NCBI GenBank assembly: GCA_963806455.1
Contig: CAWDXZ010000007.1
Coordinates: 1 to 64,000, forward strand
Reading direction: 5' to 3'
Source: Bog-756 sp963806455
GTDB lineage: Bacteria; Actinomycetota; Acidimicrobiia; Acidimicrobiales; RAAP-2
Length of the DNA stretch: 64,000 nucleotides
Below are positions 34,612 to 42,741 of this stretch, piece by piece. Position 1 is the first letter of the stretch. Every line of letters starts with the position of its first letter. The notes under the pieces were generated by a model. The model did not search any database, had not been told where the DNA came from, and saw only the letters and a program-made list of their open reading frames with translations. Position numbers and translations under genes: made by a program.

Positions 34612-35820
34612 CTACGAGAGGCGCTCGACGATCATGGCCATGCCCTGGCCCCCGCCGACGCACATGGACTCGAGGCCGACCGTCTTGCCGGTGTCCTCGA
34701 GGGCATTGAGCAGCGTGGTCATGATCCGGGCCCCGGTCTGGCCGAACGGGTGACCGAGGGCGATGGCGCCGCCGCGCACGTTGAGCTTGTCGTAGCCGAT
34801 CCCGAGCTCCCGGGCCGACGGCACCACCTGGGCGGCGAAGGCCTCGTTGATCTCGACCAGGTCGATGTCGGCGATGGTCATGTCGGCCCGTCGCAGGGTC
34901 TGGCGGATGGCGTCGACCGGGCCGAGACCCATGATCTCGGGGTTGAGGCCCGACACCCCGCTGGCGATGATGCGGGCCAGAGGGGTGATGTCGAGCTCGC
35001 GTGCTTTGGTGTCGCTCATGACGACGACGGCGGCGGCGCCGTCGTTGAGGGGACAGGCGTTGCCGGCGGTGACGGTGCCCCCCTCACGGAACACCGGCTT
35101 GAGGGCGGACAGCCCATCGAGGGTGGTCCCCGGTCGCGGTCCGTCGTCCTTGGTGACGGTGTCGCCGGCGGGCGTCGGGACCGGAATGATCTCCCGCTCG
35201 AAGAAGCCCGATTCCTGAGCCGCCACCGCCCGTGTCTGCGACTGGAGCGCGAATTCGTCCTGCTCCTCGCGGCTGACCTTCTTGAACTCGGCGACGTTCT
35301 CCGCGGTCTGGCCCATGGCGATGTACACGTCGGGGAACGTGCCGTCGAGCGGTGTCCACGGCTCACCGCTGGCCGGCGTCCGGGCCGCGGTCCGGGCCTC
35401 GGCGTCGGCGAACTCCGGGTTGTGAGGTCCGGTGTCGGCTGCGCCGAATCCGTAACGACTGACCGTCTCGACCCCGGCGGCCACGAAGACGTCGCCCTCG
35501 CCGGCCCGGATGGCGTGGGCCGCCATCCTGATGGTCTGGAGCGAGGAGGAGCAATAGCGGTTGACGGTGACCCCGGGCACGTCGGGAAGGCCGGCCAACA
35601 GGGCGGCGACCCGGGCGACGTTGTAGCCGGCCTCGCCGCCGGGCTGCCCCGAGCCCAGGATCACGTCCTCGACGGTGCCTGGCTCGACGTCGGGAACCTT
35701 GGCCAGCACCTCGCGGATGACCAGGGCGGCGAGGTCGTCGGGGCGGCAGTCGACGAGCGATCCCTTGTTGGCCCGCCCGATGGGGGTACGACCGGTGGCG
35801 ACGATGACGGCTTCAGGCAT
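34612..35820 (-). CDS. Acetyl-CoA C-acyltransferase (thiolase)
   Basis: Degradative-type thiolase of 402 residues cleaving 3-ketoacyl-CoA. Acyl-accepting Cys90 in VNRYCSSSLQ, VEINEAFAAQ, the His of GGAIALGHPFGQTGAR and the second Cys in ESMCVGGGQGMAM are all intact. It resembles mycobacterial FadA/FadA2-type enzymes more than FadA5. Divergent from the FadE26/27-like pair across a region bearing a KstR-type box and a second dyad over its predicted promoter, so it is probably co-regulated with steroid or fatty acid breakdown. Confidence 0.93.
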   Translation of the reverse strand: MPEAVIVATGRTPIGRANKGSLVDCRPDDLAALVIREVLAKVPDVEPGTVEDVILGSGQPGGEAGYNVARVAALLAGLPDVPGVTVNRYCSSSLQTIRMAAHAIRAGEGDVFVAAGVETVSRYGFGAADTGPHNPEFADAEARTAARTPASGEPWTPLDGTFPDVYIAMGQTAENVAEFKKVSREEQDEFALQSQTRAVAAQESGFFEREIIPVPTPAGDTVTKDDGPRPGTTLDGLSALKPVFREGGTVTAGNACPLNDGAAAVVVMSDTKARELDITPLARIIASGVSGLNPEIMGLGPVDAIRQTLRRADMTIADIDLVEINEAFAAQVVPSARELGIGYDKLNVRGGAIALGHPFGQTGARIMTTLLNALEDTGKTVGLESMCVGGGQGMAMIVERLS

Positions 35821-35853
35821 GTGGTGCTCCTTGGGCTGGCGGGCAGAGGGAAC

Positions 35854-35867
35854 TTACTGAATGGTAA
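35854..35867. promoter_or_regulatory. Candidate TetR-type operator over the thiolase promoter
   Basis: TTACTGAATGGTAA has arms TTAC/GTAA around a six-base centre. On the minus strand it contains TACCAT (35865-35860), a good -10 for the thiolase 45 bases downstream, so a bound repressor would block the promoter. The regulator is not encoded in the window. Confidence 0.4.
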
Positions 35868-35976
35868 CGGCGACGGGGTGCGGGCGATTCCCCCCGGGAA
35901 GCGGGTCCCGAGGCAGGCTACCGGGTCGGCCGGGCGCCCTCGGCGCCGACTCCGGTGGCAGGGCCCGACGGCCGAA

Positions 35977-35990
35977 TGTAACGTGTTCTA
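35977..35990. promoter_or_regulatory. KstR-type operator
   Basis: TGTAACGTGTTCTA matches every fixed position of the KstR consensus TnnAACnnGTTnnA from mycobacterial cholesterol catabolism. It lies in the divergent region between the thiolase and the acyl-CoA dehydrogenase pair; a plus-strand -10 candidate TACAGT follows at 36054-36059. No kstR gene is in the window. Confidence 0.55.
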
Positions 35991-36120
35991 GTCGCGGGCG
36001 TCCGTCGCGGCCCGCACGCCGGGGCGGGCCGGGGCCCCGCCGACCCGCGGTTGTACAGTCCAGAGGCCGTACCGGAGGACACCTCGCGCTCCGGCCATCG
36101 GCATGATCGGGAGGGACTCC

Positions 36121-37296
36121 ATGGAGATCGGCTACACCGACGAGCACGAGGCTCTCCGCAACCGGCTGCGTGAGTACTACGACCAGTTGCTGACCCCCGA
36201 GGTCGAGGCCCAGCTGGCCACGAGCCACGGCATCGGGCCCCACATGCGGCGGGTGGTCAAGCAGATGGCCCAGGACGGGTGGCTGGGCATCGGATGGCCG
36301 ACCGAGTACGGCGGCCAGGGTCGCTCGGCCATCGAGCAGTACATCTTCTTCGACGAGTCGATGCGGGCCGGGGCGCCGGTCCCGATGTTGACCATCAACA
36401 CCGTGGGCCCCACCATCATGCAGTTCGGGTCGGACGAGCAAAAGGAGTTCTTCCTCCCGAAGATCCTGGCCGGCGACATCCACTTCTGCATCGGGTACAC
36501 CGAGCCGGAGTCCGGCACCGACCTGGCCTCCCTCAAGACGCGCGCCGTGCGCGACGGGGACGAGTACGTGATCAACGGGCAGAAGATCTACACCTCACTG
36601 GCCGGGGACGCCGACTACATCTGGCTGGCCACCCGTACCGATCCCGAGGTGGCCAAGCACAAGGGAATTTCGATCTTCATCGTGCCCATGGACACCCCGG
36701 GCATCAAGGTGGTGCCCATGCAGCTGCTCGGGGACCACAACATCAACTACACGTTCTACGAGGACGTCCGGGTTCCTGCCACAAATCTGGTGGGCGAGGA
36801 GAACAGTGGGTGGTCACTGATCACCAACCAGCTCAACCACGAGCGGGTCACCCTGTGCTCGGCCGGCATCATCGAGCGGTCCCTCACCGACGTGCGGGCC
36901 TGGGCCCAGACCACCAAGCTCGCCGACGGCCGGCGGGTCATCGAACAGGAGTGGGTGCAGGTCCATCTGGCCCGCATCTATGCCCGGCTCGAGTTCCTCA
37001 AGCTCATCAACTGGAAGGTGGCCTGGACGGCCACGCAAGGACACCTCGACGTGGCCGACGCCTCGACCACCAAGGTGTTCGGGACCGAGTTCTACATGGA
37101 GGCCTTCCGGTTGATGCTGGAGGTGGTCGGCCAAGCCGGGTACCTGACCCGCGGCAGCCCCGAGGCGGTGCTGGCCGGGCGCCTCGAGATGTACGCCCGG
37201 AGCCTGGTCATCCTCACCTTCGGCGGGGGGACCAATGAGATCCAGCGCGACCTGATCGCCATCTTCGGACTCGGTCTCCCCCGGTCCCTGCGGTAG
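36121..37296 (+). CDS. Acyl-CoA dehydrogenase subunit, FadE26 (ChsE4)-like
   Basis: Acyl-CoA dehydrogenase of 391 residues. Blocks GWPTEYGGQGRSAIEQYIFFDE, LTINTVGPTIMQFGSDEQK, CIGYTEPESGTDLASLKT, GQKIYTSLAGDADYIWLATRT and TFGGGTNEIQRDLIA resemble FadE26, the subunit that with FadE27 forms the ChsE4-ChsE5 heterotetramer oxidising 3-oxocholestenoyl-type side-chain CoA esters. A FadE27-like partner follows after 79 bp. GGGAGGG precedes the ATG. The KstR-type box upstream supports a sterol role. Confidence 0.85.
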   Translation: MEIGYTDEHEALRNRLREYYDQLLTPEVEAQLATSHGIGPHMRRVVKQMAQDGWLGIGWPTEYGGQGRSAIEQYIFFDESMRAGAPVPMLTINTVGPTIMQFGSDEQKEFFLPKILAGDIHFCIGYTEPESGTDLASLKTRAVRDGDEYVINGQKIYTSLAGDADYIWLATRTDPEVAKHKGISIFIVPMDTPGIKVVPMQLLGDHNINYTFYEDVRVPATNLVGEENSGWSLITNQLNHERVTLCSAGIIERSLTDVRAWAQTTKLADGRRVIEQEWVQVHLARIYARLEFLKLINWKVAWTATQGHLDVADASTTKVFGTEFYMEAFRLMLEVVGQAGYLTRGSPEAVLAGRLEMYARSLVILTFGGGTNEIQRDLIAIFGLGLPRSLR

Positions 37297-37308
37297 CCCC
37301 CGGACATC

Positions 37309-37350
37309 GCCGGCCGGACCACGCCGGCCGGACCACGCCGGCCAGACCAG
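37309..37350 (+). repeat. 14-bp tandem repeat (three copies)
   Basis: GCCGGCCGGACCAC occurs at 37309-37322 and 37323-37336, then as GCCGGCCAGACCAG at 37337-37350. It fills most of the gap between the two acyl-CoA dehydrogenase genes and can form GC-rich RNA stems that might set their expression ratio. Confidence 0.7.
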
Positions 37351-37375
37351 GCCAGAGAGGATAGGAATCGAAGCC

Positions 37376-38503
37376 ATGGACTTCTCCTTCAGTGAAGAGC
37401 AGGACGCGGTACGCGAGCTGGCTCGCCGGATCTTCACCGACCTGTCCACCCACGAGCGGCTCCGCCAGCTCGAGTCCGACCCTGACGGCGATCGGTTCGA
37501 CGCCAAGCTCTGGTCCGAGCTGGCCTCCGCCGGCCTGCTCGGCATCGCCCTGCCCGAAGGAGTCGGGGGGGCTGGCCTCGGGTTCGTGGAGACAGGGTTG
37601 ATCGTCGAGGCGGCCGCGGCCACCGCGGCGTACGTGCCGGTCATCGAGACACTGGCCGCGGCCGCGCCGGCGATTGCCCGGTTCGGCACCGAGGCCCAGC
37701 GACGTCGCTGGCTGCCGGGGGTGGTGGCCGGCGACTCGGTGCTCACCACCGCCCTGGCCGAATTGGGCGGGACCCCGCAGGCCCCCTCGGTGGTGGCCGA
37801 GCGGGACGGCGAAGGGTGGGTGCTGTCGGGCACGAAGGCCTGCATCCCCTCGGGCATGATCGCCGACGTCGTGCTGGTGCCGGCGCGGGTCGAGCCCGGC
37901 GGGACCGGCGTGTTCATCGTGGACATGACGTCGACGGGCCTGAGCCGTCAACGCCAGACCACCAACACCGGCCGGCCCGAAGCCGTGGTGACCCTGGCCG
38001 GGGCGCCGGTCGGGCCCGATGGCCTGCTCGGTTCGCTCGAGGATGGACCGTCGATCGTCGACTGGCTCGTGCAGCGCTCCACGGCGGCCATCGCACTGGC
38101 CCAGGCGGGCGCGGCCGAGGCTGCACTGGCTCTGGTGTCCGACTACACGAAGTCGCGCGAGCAGTTCGGCAAGCCGATCGCCACCTTCCAGGCCGTCGGC
38201 CAGCGGGCGGCCGACGCCTACGTGGACACCGAGGCCATCAGACTCACCGCCTGGCAGGCGGCCTGGAGACTGGCCGAGGGCCTGGACGCCGACAAAGAGG
38301 TGGCCATCGCCAAGTTCTGGGCGGCCGACGGCGGACAACGGGTGGTCCATGCCGCGGTCCACCTGCACGGCGGGGTGGGCGTCGACCGTGACTACCCGCT
38401 GCACCGCTACTTCCTGATGACCAAGCATCTCGAGCTCACGCTGGGGGGTGCCACCGAGCAGCTGCTCCATCTGGGCGCCACCCTGGCGGCCGAACCGGTC
38501 TGA
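37376..38503 (+). CDS. Acyl-CoA dehydrogenase subunit, FadE27 (ChsE5)-like
   Basis: Acyl-CoA dehydrogenase-fold protein of 375 residues, more divergent than its neighbour: MDFSFSEEQDAVRELARRIF, SREQFGKPIATFQAVGQRAADAY, RLTAWQAAWRLAEG, then HLHGGVGVDRDYPLHRYFL and LGGATEQLLHLG. The last blocks follow FadE27, which supplies the second half of the FAD and active sites in ChsE4-ChsE5. Expected to form an alpha2-beta2 enzyme with the upstream subunit. AGAGAGGA lies before the ATG. Confidence 0.84.
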   Translation: MDFSFSEEQDAVRELARRIFTDLSTHERLRQLESDPDGDRFDAKLWSELASAGLLGIALPEGVGGAGLGFVETGLIVEAAAATAAYVPVIETLAAAAPAIARFGTEAQRRRWLPGVVAGDSVLTTALAELGGTPQAPSVVAERDGEGWVLSGTKACIPSGMIADVVLVPARVEPGGTGVFIVDMTSTGLSRQRQTTNTGRPEAVVTLAGAPVGPDGLLGSLEDGPSIVDWLVQRSTAAIALAQAGAAEAALALVSDYTKSREQFGKPIATFQAVGQRAADAYVDTEAIRLTAWQAAWRLAEGLDADKEVAIAKFWAADGGQRVVHAAVHLHGGVGVDRDYPLHRYFLMTKHLELTLGGATEQLLHLGATLAAEPV

Positions 38504-38519
38504 CCGGGCGGGCGGCCGC

Positions 38520-39590
38520 ATGGTGATGGGCCGGCGCCCCGGGGTGGCCACGGCCTCGTGGCCGATCACCGCGGCCGATCTGGCCGGCCTGGCCGGCCAG
38601 ATGGTGACGGCGGTGGTGCGCGTGCCGTTCCGGCGGCCGTGGACGGGGGAGAGCAGCCCCCAGCACAACCTGGCCGTGGCCCTCACCCGCGAGACCATCC
38701 GTTCCTTCATGGGGTACGCCTCCTCGCTGCCCATCGACGAGTACCGCTCGGTGGAGATGGTGCTCGACGACCTGTGCCGGGTGGTGCTGCCGCCGGTGGT
38801 CCGTGGGCTCGACGTGCGCCTCGAGCGCGACACGGTGGCCGGCGTCCCCGGGGTCTGGTACCGACCGAACGGCGCGCCGGTCCGGGGCACCTTCCTCTAT
38901 CTCCACGGAGGCGGCTACATCGGGACGTCGCCGCGGATGTATGCCGCCTTCACCTCGTGGATCTGTCGCCGGACGCGGTGCGAGGTGTTCGTCGCCGACT
39001 ACCGGCTGGCCCCCGAGTTCCCGTTCCCGGCCGGCCTGGAGGACATGGTGCTGGTGCTCGAGGCCCTGTTGGCCGCAGGTGTCGACCCCGAGCGGCTGTT
39101 CGTGGCGGGGGACTCCGCAGGCGGGGGGCTGGCGTCTTCGTTGATGTTCACCATGGACCGGACCGGCCACCGGCCGGTCGCCGGCCTGGTGCTGTTCTCG
39201 CCGGAGGTCGATCTCCGCCTCGACCAACCGTCCGTGTCGGAGAACGCGGCGCGTGACATCCTTCCCTGGAACATCCCGACCGCCGCCTACCTCCACGGCC
39301 GCGACGCCTCGGCCGCGGCCGTGTCCGCCCTGGACCAGGACGTGTCGGGCTGGCCCCCCACGCTGGTGATCTTCGGGGGGGACGAGATGTTCCGCGATCC
39401 CATCCGGGCCCTGATCGACCACCTGGGCCGATCGGGTGTCGACGTCGTCGCCCACGAGGAGCCGGGCATGTTCCACGTGTTCCCCATCCTCATGCCCTGG
39501 GCCGAGGCCAGCCGCCGGGCCTACCAGGCCCTGTCCGACTTCGTCGACCGACATCTGCCGGACCCGGGCACCGACCGGCGGGACCGGTGA
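38520..39590 (+). CDS. Alpha/beta hydrolase, HSL/esterase family
   Basis: Carboxylesterase of 356 residues in the hormone-sensitive lipase group: oxyanion motif YLHGGGYIGTSP, nucleophile in VAGDSAGGGLASS, acid in FGGDEMFRD and His in EPGMFHVFPILMPW. The N-terminal 80 residues form a cap-like region. Could hydrolyse an acyl or steroid ester in the same operon as the dehydrogenases. Alternative starts at 38523 and 38526 change only two residues. Its stop overlaps the next start (GTGA). Confidence 0.87.
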   Translation: MVMGRRPGVATASWPITAADLAGLAGQMVTAVVRVPFRRPWTGESSPQHNLAVALTRETIRSFMGYASSLPIDEYRSVEMVLDDLCRVVLPPVVRGLDVRLERDTVAGVPGVWYRPNGAPVRGTFLYLHGGGYIGTSPRMYAAFTSWICRRTRCEVFVADYRLAPEFPFPAGLEDMVLVLEALLAAGVDPERLFVAGDSAGGGLASSLMFTMDRTGHRPVAGLVLFSPEVDLRLDQPSVSENAARDILPWNIPTAAYLHGRDASAAAVSALDQDVSGWPPTLVIFGGDEMFRDPIRALIDHLGRSGVDVVAHEEPGMFHVFPILMPWAEASRRAYQALSDFVDRHLPDPGTDRRDR

Positions 39591-40027
39591 CACTCGCCTT
39601 TTCCCATCTGGGCATCTGCGTCTCCGACCTGGAGCGTTCGCTCCGCTTCTACTGCGAAGGACTCGGTTTCGAACCAGTGGCCTCCCATCAGGTGGGGGAG
39701 GAATTCAGCCGCCTGATGGAGCTGGACGGTGTGGAGCTCGAGTCCCGCATGGTGAGACGTGACGGCGTCACCATCGAGCTCCTGGCCTTCGAGCACCCTC
39801 GCCCCTCGGGTGCGCGGCGCCGGCGGCCCATGAACCAGCTGGGTCTCACCCATCTGTCCCTCCGGGTGGACGACGTCGACGCCGTGGCTGCGGCCCTCGA
39901 ACGGCTGGGCGGCGAGGTCGTCCGGGGCACCCGGACGACCCTCGACGTCGGGCCGGCCAGACTCGACTTCCTCTACTGCACCGATCCCGACGGTGTGCGG
40001 GTCGAGCTCATGGACCTGCCTGGCTGA
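39587..40027 (+). CDS. VOC/glyoxalase superfamily protein
   Basis: Protein of 146 residues with two betaalphabetabetabeta units: SHLGICVSDLERSLRFYCEGLGF and LTHLSLRVDDVDAVAAALERLG, ending in CTDPDGVRVELMDLPG. Potential metal ligands are His5 in FSHLG, Glu in VTIELLAFE, the His of LTHLSLR and Glu of VRVELMD, the usual VOC positions. Could be a lyase, epimerase or isomerase; methylmalonyl-CoA epimerase-like activity would suit propionyl-CoA from sterol side chains but is not shown. Coupled to the esterase gene. Confidence 0.82.
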   Translation: MTLAFSHLGICVSDLERSLRFYCEGLGFEPVASHQVGEEFSRLMELDGVELESRMVRRDGVTIELLAFEHPRPSGARRRRPMNQLGLTHLSLRVDDVDAVAAALERLGGEVVRGTRTTLDVGPARLDFLYCTDPDGVRVELMDLPG

Positions 40028-40095
40028 CCTGCCGCTCCGTCCACCCGGTCGGAGGGCCGGGACGTCCCGACGGTGCCGTCGGGTACCGTGACGAG

Positions 40096-40443
40096 GTGGA
40101 CGAGACCCCAGCTGTCGGCGACATCGGGCCGGACGAGGCCCACCGCCTGGCGACGGCCGGTGCCCTGCTCCTCGACGTGCGCGAAGACGACGAGTGGGTG
40201 GCCGGCCACGCCCCCGGTGCCACCCATCTGGCCATGGGCCTGGTGGCCGACCGGATCGACGACATCCCGACCGACTGCACCGTGGTGTGCGTCTGCCGGG
40301 TGGGCGGGCGGTCCGCCGCCGTGGCGGAGGCCCTGGTCGCCTCGGGTCTCGACGCCCGCAACCTGGCCGGCGGCATGCTGGCCTGGGAGAGCGCCGGGCT
40401 CGCGGTCACGACCGACGACGGCCGGACCGGCCGGATCGTCTGA
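40096..40443 (+). CDS. Rhodanese-like sulfurtransferase
   Basis: Single-domain rhodanese of 115 residues: LLLDVREDDEWVAGHAPGATHLAMG and the active loop CRVGGRS with catalytic Cys67, then LVASGLDARNLAGGMLAWESAGL. Transfers sulfane sulfur to cyanide, thiols or a protein acceptor; it may work with the persulfide-dioxygenase-like enzyme at 4262. GTG 40096 is preceded by TACCGT (40084-40089) at six bases, a leaderless start. Confidence 0.92.
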   Translation: MDETPAVGDIGPDEAHRLATAGALLLDVREDDEWVAGHAPGATHLAMGLVADRIDDIPTDCTVVCVCRVGGRSAAVAEALVASGLDARNLAGGMLAWESAGLAVTTDDGRTGRIV

Positions 40444-40463
40444 GCCGGGTGCGGCCCCGGCAC

Positions 40464-40778
40464 ATGACCGTCTACCTCGACGACTGGCGGCAGCCGGCGC
40501 GCCTCGGGCCGGTCGACGACCGGTGGTCCCACCTCGTGGCCGACAGCGACGCCGAGCTCCATGCCTTTGCGGCGCGCCTGGGTATGCGGCGAGAGTGGTT
40601 CCAGCACAAGCCGGGTCGGCCACACCAGGCCCACTACGACGTGCCCGAGCGAGCCCGGCCCGACGCCCTCGCCCTCGGGGCGGTGCCGGTGACCTGGCGC
40701 CAGGTCGGCCGGATGCTCCGCGTTCGGCGGACCGGTCGCGGGGCCGGAGGCGTCGACCCCACGCCGTCCGGGAGCTGA
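40464..40778 (+). CDS. DUF4031 domain-containing protein
   Basis: Small protein of 104 residues with the DUF4031 pattern: MTVYLDDWRQPARLG, WSHLVADSDAELHAFAARLGM, WFQHKPGRPHQAHYDVPERAR and DALALGAVPVTWRQ. Function unknown in the family. Twenty bases after the rhodanese gene and ten before the thiolase-like gene, so probably one transcript. The C terminus is Arg/Gly-rich. Confidence 0.8.
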   Translation: MTVYLDDWRQPARLGPVDDRWSHLVADSDAELHAFAARLGMRREWFQHKPGRPHQAHYDVPERARPDALALGAVPVTWRQVGRMLRVRRTGRGAGGVDPTPSGS

Positions 40779-40787
40779 CCTGCCCGC

Positions 40788-42260
40788 ATGCCCCTCCCCG
40801 GCCCGGCCCGTCGGGCCCTCGATCCGCGGGCGCCGGTGCTGGTCGGGGTGGGCACCGAGTCCGCCGGCGCCGAAGCCGCCGAGCTCATGGCCCGGGCCCT
40901 CGAATCGGCGGCGTCCGATGCCGGGTCCGGCACGATCCTGTCCGCCGTCGATCGGGTGGCCGTGCCGCAGGGGAGCTGGTCCTACGCCGACCCGGGCCGC
41001 CTGGTGGCCGACCGGGTCGGGGCGTCGGAGGCCCGAACCCATCTGACCGAGCTCGGCATCCCGCAACAGGTGCTGATCAACGAAGCTCTGGCCGCCATCG
41101 CCGCCGGGGAGTCCGAGGTGGCGGTGGTGGTGGGCGGCGAGGCCCGGCGGTGGGAACGCCACCGCCCCGACGGGGTGACCGACACCGCCCAGCCCGGGGT
41201 GGTGCCCGATGTCGTCCATCGCCGCCCCGGTCCGTTGCTCGAGCCGGTGGAGGAGGCCCACCGACTGTGGGACCCGGTCCAGCAGTACGCCATGATCGAC
41301 AACGCCCTGCGGGCCGCCGAGGGCAGGTCGGTGGCCTCCCACCGCGGTGAGATCGCCGACCTGTGGGCCCGTTTCAACCGAGTCGCCTCCACCAACCCCG
41401 AGGCCGCCTTCCCGGCCGCCATGGATGCGGGTGAGATCGACACTCCTGGCCCAGGCAACCGTCCACTGGCCTTCCCGTACAACAAGTGGCACGCCACCCA
41501 GTGGACCGTCGACCAGGCCGCCGCTCTCATCTTCTGCTCGGTGGAGGCCGCCACCCGGCTCGGTGTCGACGTCGACCGGTGGGTCCATCCCCTGGTCGGC
41601 CTGCACTCGAGCCACGCCGTCTCGCTGCTGCGCCGCCGGCGCCCGCACGCCTGGCCGGCCATGGGGGTGCTGGGCCGGGCCACCGCCTCGCGGATCGGGC
41701 GGCCCTTGGCCGAGGCCGAGATCATCGAGGTCTACAGCTGCTTCCCGGCGGCCGTCCGCGTTCAACAGCGCGCCCTGTCCCTCGACACGGCGGCCACCCC
41801 CACCATCACCGGCGGCATGTCCTTCGCCGGCGGTCCGTTCAACAACTTCGTCCTCCAGTCCGTGGCCACCATGGCCAGGGCGCTCCGTCACCGCCCCGAG
41901 GCCCTCGGCGCGGTGACCACGGTGAGCGGGCTCCTGACCAAGCCCGGCATCGGCGTGTGGTCGGCACGACCCGACGGCCGGCCCCCGCTGCTCGACGACC
42001 TGGCCGGTGCGGCCATGGCGGAGACCGAGACCGTGGACGCCGTCGACACCCTCGCCGGCTACCGGGGCGGCGCCACCGTCGTCACCTACACCGTGACCTA
42101 CGACGGCTCGGAGCCGGTGCGGACGCTGGCCCTCTGCGACACCGAGGACGGCCGCCGGTGCGTGGCCATCAGCGACGACGTCGACCTGGCGGCGTGGGCG
42201 GTGACCGACGAGCTCATCGGGACCCAGGTGGGCGTGGAACGGGGCTCGCTCCGGACGTGA
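40788..42260 (+). CDS. Thiolase-like protein (TLP1 type) lacking the nucleophilic Cys
   Basis: Protein of 490 residues with thiolase-fold landmarks (NEALAAIAAGESEVAVVVGGEARR, VYSCFPAAVRVQQRAL, ITGGMSFAGGPFNNFVLQSVATM) and an additional C-terminal beta domain (about 400-490), as in type 1 thiolase-like proteins. Aligning by eye with the thiolase at 34612, its Cys90 becomes Gly90 (TELGIPQQ), so normal thiolysis is not expected. Possibly CoA-ester binding or transfer. Follows DUF4031 by nine bases. Confidence 0.82.
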   Translation: MPLPGPARRALDPRAPVLVGVGTESAGAEAAELMARALESAASDAGSGTILSAVDRVAVPQGSWSYADPGRLVADRVGASEARTHLTELGIPQQVLINEALAAIAAGESEVAVVVGGEARRWERHRPDGVTDTAQPGVVPDVVHRRPGPLLEPVEEAHRLWDPVQQYAMIDNALRAAEGRSVASHRGEIADLWARFNRVASTNPEAAFPAAMDAGEIDTPGPGNRPLAFPYNKWHATQWTVDQAAALIFCSVEAATRLGVDVDRWVHPLVGLHSSHAVSLLRRRRPHAWPAMGVLGRATASRIGRPLAEAEIIEVYSCFPAAVRVQQRALSLDTAATPTITGGMSFAGGPFNNFVLQSVATMARALRHRPEALGAVTTVSGLLTKPGIGVWSARPDGRPPLLDDLAGAAMAETETVDAVDTLAGYRGGATVVTYTVTYDGSEPVRTLALCDTEDGRRCVAISDDVDLAAWAVTDELIGTQVGVERGSLRT

Positions 42261-42312
42261 GGGGGCCGAGGCCCACCACCGGCCGGCTCCCATGCACCAC
42301 TACGGTGGGGGT

Positions 42313-42741
42313 GTGGGCATACCCCTTGACGACGCCTTCGCCCTTGTCAGGCAGCAGGCCCAGGGCGTGCTGGTCACGCTGCGGCGGGATGGCCGTCCCC
42401 AACTCTCCAACGTCTTGTACCTGCCCGGTGGCGACCACTCGGTGCGGGTGTCGGTGACCGACAGCCGGGCGAAGACCAGAAACCTCCGCCGCGACCCGCG
42501 TGCCTCGCTCTATGTGAGCCGCTCCGACTTCTTCGCCTACGTGGTGGTGGAGGGGGAGGCGACCCTGTCGCCCGTGGCCGGGGAGGTGGACGACCCGGTG
42601 GTCGACGAGCTCGTCGAGATGTACCGTTCGATGCAGGGTGAGCATCCCGACTGGGACGAGTACCGCCGCGCCATGGTGACCGAGGGACGGCTCGTCGCCC
42701 GGATGGTGGCCGAGTACGCCTACGGCATGCCCGGGAGCTGA
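42313..42741 (+). CDS. PPOX-class F420-dependent oxidoreductase, Rv1155-like
   Basis: Split beta-barrel flavin/deazaflavin protein of 142 residues: QGVLVTLRRDGRPQLSNVLYL, VSVTDSRAKTRNLRRDPRASLYVS, VVEGEATLSP and GEHPDWDEYRRAMVTEGRL, very close to mycobacterial Rv1155, an F420-binding reductase. GTG 42313 is chosen because TACGGT (42301-42306) ends six bases before it; ATG 42292 would add seven residues. Its last 22 bases overlap the convergent FrnE-like gene. Confidence 0.88.
   Translation: MGIPLDDAFALVRQQAQGVLVTLRRDGRPQLSNVLYLPGGDHSVRVSVTDSRAKTRNLRRDPRASLYVSRSDFFAYVVVEGEATLSPVAGEVDDPVVDELVEMYRSMQGEHPDWDEYRRAMVTEGRLVARMVAEYAYGMPGS

Noticed and set aside
34612..35820. Thiolase as FadA5 of the cholesterol pathway
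   Set aside because: It shares the general thiolase motifs but its VNRYCSSSLQ region resembles general FadA-type thiolases more than FadA5, so no symbol was given despite the nearby KstR-type box.
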